The notes below the pieces were generated by a model. The model searched no databases, was not told the origin of the DNA, and saw only the letters and a list, made by a program, of their open reading frames with translations. From Planctomycetota bacterium (GTDB lineage Bacteria; Planctomycetota; UBA1135; GCA-002686595): a stretch of DNA of 5,908 nucleotides. Of this stretch, positions 1 through 5,908 are shown one piece after another. The position numbers and the translations under genes are program-made. Every line of letters begins with the position of its first letter. Within the stretch, counting starts at the first letter, position 1. The stretch lies in NCBI GenBank assembly GCA_011524785.1, contig WTJQ01000352.1, forward strand, positions 1-5,908, given 5' to 3'.

Positions 1-1775
1 GGGATCCCCAGGCCGGGGACCCCTCGGTGAGCGCCGAGGACGGGGGCCCCGGGTTCACGGGTGAGGGCTGGGAGACCAACATGACCTTCCCGGCCATTGG
101 CAGCGCCGAGGCGGTCAAGGGGGGCCGCATGCGTCGCTACATGCCGGACTGGCCGGCCACCCTGCGCCAGTACGGCAAGGACTGGAACACCTCGATCAAC
201 TACATGGTCGCGGACCTCTGCTACGAGAGCCTGCTGATGGTCCATCCGTCCACGCTCGAGTACACGCCCCGGCTCGCGACCCACTGGCGCATCAGCGAGG
301 ACAAGAGCACCTACACCTACCGCATCAACCCCGAGGCGCGCTTCTCGGACGGGTCGGAGGTGACGGCGGCGGACGTCGTGGCCAGCTGGAAGCTGCGCGT
401 GGATCCGAAGACCCTCGACCCCTCGGGCAACGCCACGTACGGCAAGCTGAACGAGCCCGTGGCGCGGTCGAAGTACATCGTCGAGGTGACCTGCAACCAG
501 CCCAACTGGCGGAACTTCCTCTACTTCTCTGGGATGACCGTGTTCCCCGCGAGCGAGGTCGGGATCCCCGGCGACGAGTACCTGGACAAGTACCAGAACG
601 CGTACGTGGCCTGCACGGGGCCGTACGAGGTCCCGCTCGACACCATCCAGACGGGCAGCAAGCTGGAGATCCACCGGCGGGACGACTGGTGGGCCAAGGA
701 CAACCCGGCGTACACCGGGATGTACAACATCGGCGTCTACGAGTACGAGGTCGTGCTGGACGTGACGCTGGCCTTCGAGAAGGTCAAGAAGGGGGAGCTC
801 GACTACATCCTCGTGCCGCGCGCCCAGTGGTGGGCCGAGGACGTGCCCAAGATCGAGGCCGTCGAGCGAGGCCTGCTGGTCCCCCGGAAGTTCTTCACCG
901 ACTCGCCCGTCGGCACCAGCGGGATCGCGATCAACACGCGCAGGGCGCCGCTCGACGACCTGCGCATGCGCCAGGCCCTGCAGGCGCTCTACGACCGCGA
1001 GACCTTCATCGACAAGCTGTACTACAACGAGTACGCGCCGCTGGACTCGTACTACCAGGGCGGCACGTACCAGAACCCGGACAACCAGCGGCTCGAGTTC
1101 GACCCGTACCTCGCTGACGACCTGCTGGACGAGATGGGGTTCACCGAGCGGGACGGCGAGGGCTACCGCCTGAAGCCCGACGGCTCGCGCCTGAAGTTCG
1201 ACCTGACCTACTCGAGCAAGTTCAGCGAGTCGTCCCTCACGATCTACCAGGAGAACTGCAAGGAGGCCGGCATCCAGCTCGAGCTTTCCTTCCAGACCCC
1301 CGCGGCGCGCTGGCAGACCATGCGGGCCAAGAACTACGACCTGACGAGCACCGCCTGGGGCGCGCTCGTGTTCCCCAACCCCGAGACCAGCTTCGGGGGC
1401 CACCTCGCCGACATCGAGGACAACAACAACGTCACGTCCTTCCGCAACGCGCGGGTCGACGAGCTCTGCAAGGCCTACGACGCCGAGTACGACGTGAACG
1501 AGCGCATCGCCCTGGTGCGCGAGATCGACGGGCTGATCTACTCCGAGCTGCCCTACGTCCTCGGCTGGTACAACCCGGCGCAGCGGATGCTGTTCTGGAA
1601 CAAGTTCTCCATGCCGGCCTGGGGTGGCTTCCGCACCGCCGACTACGACTCGCTCCACTACGTCTGGTGGGTCGACCCGGCCAAGGAGGAGGCGCTGACC
1701 TCCGCGCGCGCCGACGGCTCCGGGACCATGGATCCCGGCGCCCGCGAGAACCGCTACTGGCAGCAGGTCCGCTGA
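1..1775 (+). CDS. Peptide ABC transporter substrate-binding protein, SBP family 5 (5'-truncated)
   Basis: This is the periplasmic or lipid-anchored ligand-capture component of the importer encoded downstream. Residues are numbered from the GTG at 27. Family 5 hallmarks are FSDGSEVTAADVVASW (106-121), the ACTGPY segment (195-200), MRQALQALYDRETFIDK (314-330) and the late FWNKFSMPAWG block (523-533), which resembles the C-terminal part of YejA-like proteins. The frame is open from base 3 with no stop. The GTG at 27 and the ATG at 81 give no signal peptide, although the protein must be exported, so the real start and signal sequence probably lie upstream of the window. The visible N-terminus (about 1-30) is Gly/Pro/acidic and looks like a linker before the folded domain. 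Five cysteines (65, 156, 196, 411, 481) are present. The family call is firm. The ligand is unknown: oligopeptide, muropeptide or peptide antibiotic are all possible. The N-terminal half is not clearly YejA, so no symbol is given. Confidence 0.93.
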   Translation, partial: DPQAGDPSVSAEDGGPGFTGEGWETNMTFPAIGSAEAVKGGRMRRYMPDWPATLRQYGKDWNTSINYMVADLCYESLLMVHPSTLEYTPRLATHWRISEDKSTYTYRINPEARFSDGSEVTAADVVASWKLRVDPKTLDPSGNATYGKLNEPVARSKYIVEVTCNQPNWRNFLYFSGMTVFPASEVGIPGDEYLDKYQNAYVACTGPYEVPLDTIQTGSKLEIHRRDDWWAKDNPAYTGMYNIGVYEYEVVLDVTLAFEKVKKGELDYILVPRAQWWAEDVPKIEAVERGLLVPRKFFTDSPVGTSGIAINTRRAPLDDLRMRQALQALYDRETFIDKLYYNEYAPLDSYYQGGTYQNPDNQRLEFDPYLADDLLDEMGFTERDGEGYRLKPDGSRLKFDLTYSSKFSESSLTIYQENCKEAGIQLELSFQTPAARWQTMRAKNYDLTSTAWGALVFPNPETSFGGHLADIEDNNNVTSFRNARVDELCKAYDAEYDVNERIALVREIDGLIYSELPYVLGWYNPAQRMLFWNKFSMPAWGGFRTADYDSLHYVWWVDPAKEEALTSARADGSGTMDPGARENRYWQQVR

Positions 1776-1792
1776 GTCCGGAGGTCCGGCTC
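1774..1792 (+). promoter_or_regulatory. Possible small RNA hairpin over the yejB ribosome-binding site
   Basis: In the 19-nt gap before yejB, GAG-T-CCGG (1774-1781) can pair with CCGGCTC (1786-1792), leaving an AGGT loop and a one-base bulge (T1777). The Shine-Dalgarno GGAGG (1780-1784) sits half in the stem and half in the loop. The left arm begins within the TGA stop of the binding-protein gene, so a ribosome finishing that gene would melt the structure. I infer a translational-coupling or stoichiometry role. The stem is short, and in DNA this GC-rich such pairing can arise by chance. Confidence 0.35.
1780..1784 (+). promoter_or_regulatory. Ribosome-binding site of yejB
   Basis: GGAGG lies 10 nt before the ATG at 1795. 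It supports that start, which also gives the N-terminus expected for a YejB-like protein (a short basic segment, then the first membrane helix). Confidence 0.7.
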
Positions 1793-1794
1793 CC

Positions 1795-2817
1795 ATGGCG
1801 GCCTACTTCGCGCGGCGCTTCCTGCTGCTGATCCCGACCTTCCTCGGGATCACCTTCCTCGTCTTCACGATCACCCGCTTCGTCCCGGGTGGTCCGATCG
1901 AGCAGATGCTGCTGCAGATGCAGGCAGCGGCCACGGAGGGCGGCTCCGGTGGCGCCGGCACCGCGGTGGAGATCCCGCCCGAGTCCCTCGCCGCGCTGAA
2001 GGAGCACTTCAACCTCGACCAGCCCTTCTTCGTCGCCTACGGCCACTGGCTGCTCGACCTGCTCTCCTTCGACCTGGGGACCTCGTACAAGTACAACGAG
2101 CCGGTCGTCGACGTCATCACGTCGCGCTTCCCGATCAGCATCTACTTCGGGCTGCTCGGGTTCTTCCTCGCCTACCTCGTCTGCATCCCGCTGGGGGTGG
2201 CGAAGGCCGTGCGCCACGGCTCGGGCCTGGACCTGCTCTCGAGCCTGATCGTGTTCATGGGCTACTCGATCCCCGGCTGGGCGCTGGGGGGCGTCCTGCT
2301 CGTGCTGCTGGGCGGCGGCTCGTTCCTCGACCTGGTGCCGCTCGGGGGCTTCCGGTCCGAGGGCTGGGAGGACTTCACGGTCTGGAGGAAGATCACCGAC
2401 CAGACCCACCACACCCTGCTGCCGGTGCTGGCCTACATGGTTGGGTCCTTCGCGACGCTGACGATCCTGATGAAGAACTCCCTCATGGAGAACCTCGGTC
2501 AGGACTACGTCCGGACGGCGTTCGCCAAGGGGCTCAGCGAGCGCTCGGTCGTCTTCGGCCACGCCCTGCGCAACTCCCTGATCCCGATCTGCACCGGCCT
2601 CGGCCACGCGATCGGCCTGATCATGGCCGGGAGCTACCTGATCGAGAAGGTCTTCAACATCAACGGGATCGGGTACCTCGGGTACACCTCGATCGTCGAT
2701 CGCGACTACGCGGTGGTGATGGGGATCCTGGTGATCAACACCCTGCTCGTGCTGATCGGCAACATCCTCTCCGACGTGCTCTACGTCCTGGTCGATCCCC
2801 GGATCCGGTTCAGCTGA
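1795..2817 (+). CDS. yejB: YejB-like ABC transporter permease (DppB/OppB family)
   Basis: This is one half of the inner-membrane channel of the peptide importer, 340 residues. The N-terminus (YFARRFLLLIPTFLGITF) is the usual first helix of this family and is followed by FVPGGPIEQ (29-37). I place six membrane segments at about 9-29, 114-137, 148-173, 206-228, 265-286 and 303-327. The cytoplasmic coupling (EAA-type) loop is at 241-262 (TAFAKGLSER...HALRNS) and contacts an ATPase. YejB rather than DppB is indicated by IPLGVAKAVRHGSGLD (131-146), GYSIPGW (156-162), the GGSFLDLVPLGG block (174-185), WRKITD (197-202), LMKNS (225-229) and the ending LVDPRIRFS, all of which match E. coli YejB as I recall it. 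A Gly/Ala-rich stretch (about 44-57) lies in the first periplasmic loop, where E. coli YejB also has a Gly-rich insert. The gene begins 19 nt after the binding-protein stop. Confidence 0.93.
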   Translation: MAAYFARRFLLLIPTFLGITFLVFTITRFVPGGPIEQMLLQMQAAATEGGSGGAGTAVEIPPESLAALKEHFNLDQPFFVAYGHWLLDLLSFDLGTSYKYNEPVVDVITSRFPISIYFGLLGFFLAYLVCIPLGVAKAVRHGSGLDLLSSLIVFMGYSIPGWALGGVLLVLLGGGSFLDLVPLGGFRSEGWEDFTVWRKITDQTHHTLLPVLAYMVGSFATLTILMKNSLMENLGQDYVRTAFAKGLSERSVVFGHALRNSLIPICTGLGHAIGLIMAGSYLIEKVFNINGIGYLGYTSIVDRDYAVVMGILVINTLLVLIGNILSDVLYVLVDPRIRFS

Positions 2818-2818
2818 G

Positions 2819-3928
2819 ATGGCCTCCCCCGACGACAAGCCGCTGACCGTCTTCCAGCGCCGCTGGAGGAAGTTCAAGACGCTGCGCCGCGGCTGGTGGA
2901 GCTTCCGGCTCCTGACGGTCCTGTACCTGCTGTCCTTCCTGAACCCGGTCCTGGTCAACAACAAGGCGCTGCTGGTGAGCCGCGACGGGGACTGGAGCTC
3001 CCCGGCGCTCGAGGAACTGCTTCCGTTCGGGGCGACCGGCTACTACGCGGCCGAGGACCTCGGCCAGACGGACCCGCGCCGCCCGGACCGCTTCATGCGG
3101 GGTGAGGCTCGCTACCGCCTGCTGAAGACCCAGTACGAGGCCGCGGGGGAGGGCGACTGGGTCCTGCTGCCGCCGTACCCCTACCACCCCAACGAGAACC
3201 TCCTGAAGGAGCCGGGCTTCGAGGGGCGACCGCCCACGGCGCCGGACGCGGAGCACTGGATGGGGACCGACGACCGGGGACGGGACGTCTTCGCGCGCCT
3301 CGTCTACGGGTTCCGCATCTCGATCACCTTCGCCCTGCTGGTGGTCGGCGTGAGCTACCTGATCGGGATGACCGTGGGGGCGACGCTGGGCTTCTTCGGA
3401 GGGCGCGTGGACATCCTCGGGCAGCGCCTCGTGGAGATCTGGGCGGCGCTGCCGTTCCTCTACACGGTCATCATCATCAGCGCGATCGTGAACCCGAACC
3501 TCTGGATCCTCGTGGGGATCCTCAGCCTCTTCTACTGGATCGGGATCAGCTTCTACATGCGCGGCGAGTTCCTGCGGGAGAAGGCCAAGGACTACGTGGC
3601 GGCGGCCATCTCCATCGGCGAGAGCAACCGCTCGATCATGTTCCGGCACATCCTGCCCAACGCGCTGACGCCCATCGTCACCTTCGCGCCCTTCGCCATC
3701 GTGGGCGGCATCTCCAGCCTCGTGAGCCTGGACTACCTCGGCTTCGGCCTGCGGCCCCCGACGCCCTCCTGGGGTGAGCTCGTGGGGCAGGGCCTGGCGA
3801 ACATCTCCGCCTGGCACCTGGTCCTGTTCCCCCTCGGCGCGCTCTTCGGGACGCTGCTGATGGTCGTCTTCATCGGGGAGGCCGTCCGTGAGGCGTTCGA
3901 CCCGAAGGTCTTCTCCCGCCTGCGCTAG
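2819..3928 (+). CDS. yejE: YejE-like ABC transporter permease (DppC/OppC family)
   Basis: This is the second half of the inner-membrane channel, 369 residues. It starts with a basic cytoplasmic segment ([16 protein letters not shown], 13-28) and a first helix at about 29-47. A large periplasmic segment of about 100 residues (48-148) follows and ends in the family motif [20 protein letters not shown] (146-165). Further helices lie at about 167-192, 207-224, 228-246, 283-305 and 335-356. The coupling loop is at 261-282 ([10 protein letters not shown]...RHILPNA), and the C-terminus has the typical [13 protein letters not shown]. The signature [13 protein letters not shown] (47-59), the long periplasmic segment and LDYLGFGL (304-311) point to YejE rather than plain DppC. 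It is somewhat longer than E. coli YejE (about 341 residues), mainly in the periplasmic segment. One base separates it from the yejB stop and no strong Shine-Dalgarno is visible, so it is probably translated by coupling. Confidence 0.94.
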   Translation: MASPDDKPLTVFQRRWRKFKTLRRGWWSFRLLTVLYLLSFLNPVLVNNKALLVSRDGDWSSPALEELLPFGATGYYAAEDLGQTDPRRPDRFMRGEARYRLLKTQYEAAGEGDWVLLPPYPYHPNENLLKEPGFEGRPPTAPDAEHWMGTDDRGRDVFARLVYGFRISITFALLVVGVSYLIGMTVGATLGFFGGRVDILGQRLVEIWAALPFLYTVIIISAIVNPNLWILVGILSLFYWIGISFYMRGEFLREKAKDYVAAAISIGESNRSIMFRHILPNALTPIVTFAPFAIVGGISSLVSLDYLGFGLRPPTPSWGELVGQGLANISAWHLVLFPLGALFGTLLMVVFIGEAVREAFDPKVFSRLR

Positions 3929-3931
3929 GAG
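3927..3931 (+). promoter_or_regulatory. Ribosome-binding site of the first ATPase gene, overlapping the yejE stop codon
   Basis: AGGAG overlaps the TAG stop of yejE (3926-3928) and ends 8 nt before the ATG at 3940. This near-ideal site fixes that start and ties translation of the ATPase to the end of yejE. Confidence 0.8.
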
Positions 3932-3939
3932 CTCCCCCG

Positions 3940-4926
3940 ATGACCGAACCCCTGCTCGAGGTGAAGGGCCTCAAGACCTGGTTCCAGGTCGGCGACCAGC
4001 GCGCGTGGGCCGTGGGCGGCGTCAGCTTCGACGTGCTGCCCGGCGAGTTCCTCGGCATCGTGGGCGAGTCCGGCTCCGGGAAGAGCGTGACGGCCCTGTC
4101 CCTCATGCGCCTGATCCCCGATCCGCCGGGCCGCATCGCGGAGGGCGAGGTCCGTTTCGCGGGCCGCGATCTCCTGCAGCTGCCCCTGGAGGAGGTCCGG
4201 CGCGTCCGCGGCAAGGAGATCGCCATGATCTTCCAGGAGCCGATGACCTCCCTGAACCCGGTGCTCACCATCGGCAAGCAGGTCATGGAGTCGCTCCGGC
4301 TGCACGAGGACCTCTCGGACGACGAGGCGCGGGCGCGGGCCGTGGAGGTCCTCAGCCAGGTGGGGATCCCGGATGCGGAGAAGCGTCTCAGCGCCTATCC
4401 GCACCAGTTCTCGGGCGGCATGCGCCAGCGGGTGATGATCGCCATGGCGCTCTCGTGCCGGCCGCAGCTGCTCATCGCGGACGAGCCCACGACGGCGCTC
4501 GACGTGACCATCCAGGCCCAGATCCTGGATCTCATGCAGGCCCTCCAGGAGGAGCGGCAGGGAGGCGCCACGATCCTGATCACGCACGACCTGGCCGTGG
4601 TGGCCGAGACCTGCGATCGCGTCATCGTCATGTACGGCGGCAAGATCCAGGAGGTCGGCTCGACCCGGGACCTCTTCGCCGCGCCCCTGCATCCCTACAC
4701 GAAGGGGCTCATGGGCTCGATCCCGAGCGAGGACACCAAGGGCAAGCCGCTGGCGGCGATCCCGGGCAACGTGCCCTCGATCCTCGACTTCCCGCCCGGC
4801 TGCCGCTTCTGCAGCCGCTGCGAGGTGGCCGAGGAGCGCTGCCGCACGGAGGAGCCGGAGCTGGTCGAGGTCGCACCCGGCCGCCAGGTTCGCTGCCACC
4901 TCGTGACCCAGGAGACCGAGGCATGA
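3940..4926 (+). CDS. dppD: DppD-type peptide ABC transporter ATP-binding protein
   Basis: This cytoplasmic ATPase, 328 residues, powers import through YejB/YejE and is a typical length for DppD/OppD. Its motifs are in order: Walker A GESGSGKS (42-49), Q-loop Q99 in [15 protein letters not shown] signature FSGGMRQR (157-164), Walker B LLIADEP (177-183) with catalytic Glu182, D-loop TALD (185-188) and switch His216. [14 protein letters not shown] and [12 protein letters not shown] are the DppD/OppD variants, as opposed to DppF/OppF. The C-terminal oligopeptide (oligo_HPY) region starts at HPYTKGLM (251-258). It holds Cys288, 294, 301 and 319 in the spacing that binds a [4Fe-4S] cluster in characterised family members, plus an extra Cys291. 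Yej systems of enteric bacteria use a fused double ATPase, YejF; here this half is a separate protein. DppD and OppD cannot be told apart functionally from the sequence alone. Confidence 0.95.
   Translation: MTEPLLEVKGLKTWFQVGDQRAWAVGGVSFDVLPGEFLGIVGESGSGKSVTALSLMRLIPDPPGRIAEGEVRFAGRDLLQLPLEEVRRVRGKEIAMIFQEPMTSLNPVLTIGKQVMESLRLHEDLSDDEARARAVEVLSQVGIPDAEKRLSAYPHQFSGGMRQRVMIAMALSCRPQLLIADEPTTALDVTIQAQILDLMQALQEERQGGATILITHDLAVVAETCDRVIVMYGGKIQEVGSTRDLFAAPLHPYTKGLMGSIPSEDTKGKPLAAIPGNVPSILDFPPGCRFCSRCEVAEERCRTEEPELVEVAPGRQVRCHLVTQETEA
4910..4914 (+). promoter_or_regulatory. Ribosome-binding site of the second ATPase gene
   Basis: AGGAG inside the end of dppD lies 8 nt before the ATG at 4923. That ATG overlaps the dppD stop as ATGA (4923-4926), a classical coupling junction that favours equal production of the two ATPase halves. 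Confidence 0.75.
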
Positions 4927-5908
4927 GCGAGGGCCCCCTGCTGCAGCTGGAGGACCTCTCGGTCCACTTCCCCGTCCACGGCGGCGTCCTGCGCCGCCGC
5001 GTCGGCGCGGTGAAGGCCGTCGACGGGGTGTCGCTCGCGATCCACCGGGGCGAGACGATCGGCCTGGTCGGGGAGTCCGGCTCGGGCAAGACCACCGTCG
5101 GCCGCGCCATCGTCAACCTCCACCGCGCGATGACCCCGGACGTCGAGCTCTCGGGCCACGTGTGGTTCGAGTCGCGCTCGGGTCGTGTCGACGTGAACGG
5201 CCTCGGCCGGGCGGAGATGCTCCCGCACCGGGCCGAGCTGGCGATGATCTTCCAGGACCCCTTCTCGAGCCTGAATCCGCGCATGACGGTCGAGCAGATC
5301 GTCGGGGGGCCGCTCGAGATCCACGAGCCCCAGCTCTCGGCCGCGGACCGCAAGGCCCGCGTGCTCCAGCTGCTGGAGCGGGTGGGCCTCCAGCCCCAGT
5401 ACGCGGCGCGCTACCCGCACGAGTTCTCCGGCGGCCAGCGCCAGCGCATCGGCATCGCCCGCAGCCTCGCCACGCGGCCCGCGCTCATCGTCGCCGACGA
5501 GCCCGTCAGCGCGCTGGACGTCTCGGTCCAGGCCCAGGTCGTCAACCTGATGCAGGAGCTGCAGGCCGAGTTCGGCCTGACCTACCTCTTCGTGGCGCAC
5601 GACCTCTCGATCGTCTACCACGTCTCGGATCGCATCGCCGTGATGTACCTCGGCTCGCTGGTCGAGGTCGGGACCGCGGAGCAGGTCTACAAGGCGCCGC
5701 GGCACCCCTACACCAAGGCGCTCCTCTCGGCCGTTCCCCGACCGGACCCCGAGGGCTCCCGCGAGGGGCGCACCATCCTCGAGGGCGACATCCCCACGCC
5801 GCTGGCCAAGCCCAGCGGCTGCGGGTTCCGGACGCGCTGCCCGCTGGCGCGCCCCGAGTGCGCCCAGGCGGTCCCGGCCCTCACCGACCGTGGGGAGGGC
5901 CACCTGGT
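4923..5908 (+). CDS. dppF: DppF-type peptide ABC transporter ATP-binding protein (3'-truncated)
   Basis: This is the second ATPase of the importer. The window holds 328 full codons and runs off the end without a stop. Walker A is GESGSGKT (50-57), the Q-loop is Q111 in [16 protein letters not shown], the signature is FSGGQRQR (168-175), Walker B is ALIVADEP (187-194) with Glu193, the D-loop is SALD (196-199) and the switch residue is His226. [13 protein letters not shown] and [11 protein letters not shown] are the DppF/OppF variants, so it should pair with the preceding DppD-type subunit. The C-terminal oligopeptide region begins at HPYTKALL (261-268), with Cys300, 306 and 313 in Fe-S spacing. 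The fourth cysteine usually lies in a CH pair just after the point where the window ends, so probably only a short tail is missing. The segment between Walker A and the Q-loop (about 68-104) is around ten residues longer than in E. coli DppF as I recall it. All catalytic motifs are intact. Confidence 0.95.
   Translation, partial: MSEGPLLQLEDLSVHFPVHGGVLRRRVGAVKAVDGVSLAIHRGETIGLVGESGSGKTTVGRAIVNLHRAMTPDVELSGHVWFESRSGRVDVNGLGRAEMLPHRAELAMIFQDPFSSLNPRMTVEQIVGGPLEIHEPQLSAADRKARVLQLLERVGLQPQYAARYPHEFSGGQRQRIGIARSLATRPALIVADEPVSALDVSVQAQVVNLMQELQAEFGLTYLFVAHDLSIVYHVSDRIAVMYLGSLVEVGTAEQVYKAPRHPYTKALLSAVPRPDPEGSREGRTILEGDIPTPLAKPSGCGFRTRCPLARPECAQAVPALTDRGEGHL

Noticed and set aside
1..18. Palindromic GC-rich bases at the window edge (GGGATCCCC and CCCC/GGGG arms)
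   Set aside because: They lie in the open reading frame of the truncated binding protein and need no regulatory explanation. No T-run follows, so they are not a terminator.
27..29. GTG at 27 as the true start of the binding-protein gene
   Set aside because: The frame stays open upstream and no signal peptide follows, so an internal codon is more likely.
689..1117. Plus-strand open frame (142 codons) in another frame within the binding-protein gene
   Set aside because: Arg/Ala/Gly/Pro-rich shadow translation nested in a coding gene, with no ribosome-binding or domain evidence.
1432..2964. Long minus-strand open frame (510 codons) opposite the binding-protein and yejB genes
   Set aside because: It is antisense to well-supported genes. 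The translation is a biased Arg/Asp/Glu/His/Val mix without domains, as expected when GC-rich codons remove stop codons from the opposite strand.
2810..3817. Minus-strand open frame (335 codons) opposite yejE
   Set aside because: Same low-complexity antisense composition, fully overlapping a clear permease gene, with no recognisable motif.
3925..4899. Minus-strand open frame (324 codons) opposite dppD
   Set aside because: It mirrors the ATPase gene almost exactly and has no domain signature; an artefact of GC-rich codon use.
4695..5903. Minus-strand open frame (402 codons) opposite dppF
   Set aside because: It is antisense to a gene with complete Walker, signature and Fe-S motifs, and the translation is low-complexity.
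3940..5908. The two ATPase genes as a recent tandem duplication
   Set aside because: They are distinct DppD-type and DppF-type paralogues with different signature variants, an ancient divergence seen across the whole family.

Overview
The window is one five-gene, plus-strand operon fragment encoding an ABC importer of the peptide (Dpp/Opp/Yej) class. Both ends are cut. The substrate-binding protein gene has lost its 5' end and the last ATPase gene has lost its final codons. The DNA is very GC-rich, with G or C at nearly every third codon position. The architecture (a soluble or lipid-anchored periplasmic binding protein plus YejB/YejE-type permeases) suggests a high-GC diderm bacterium, such as a deltaproteobacterial/myxobacterial or planctomycete-like lineage. 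The sequence alone does not settle the taxon.

Layout: (1) 1-1775, family 5 extracellular solute-binding protein, 5'-truncated; (2) 1795-2817, YejB-like permease; (3) 2819-3928, YejE-like permease; (4) 3940-4926, DppD-type ATPase; (5) 4923-5908, DppF-type ATPase, 3'-truncated. The spacings are 19 nt, 1 nt, 11 nt and a 4-nt ATGA overlap, so the genes are almost certainly co-transcribed and translationally coupled. No gene-free stretch exceeds 20 bases. No RNA gene, mobile element, CRISPR array, promoter or terminator is visible; the promoter and terminator would lie outside the window.

How the parts work together: the binding protein captures an oligopeptide-like ligand outside the inner membrane and docks on the YejB/YejE heterodimer. 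The two ATPases drive inward transport. Both ATPases carry a C-terminal oligopeptide-type cysteine motif of the kind that holds a [4Fe-4S] cluster in characterised Dpp/Opp systems.

This is a recognisable transporter class, not a new kind of system. The points worth a second look are the pairing of Yej-type permeases with two separate Dpp-type ATPases instead of the fused YejF, a fifth cysteine inside the DppD Fe-S motif, a small hairpin over the yejB ribosome-binding site, and a binding protein that does not look like classical YejA in its N-terminal half.
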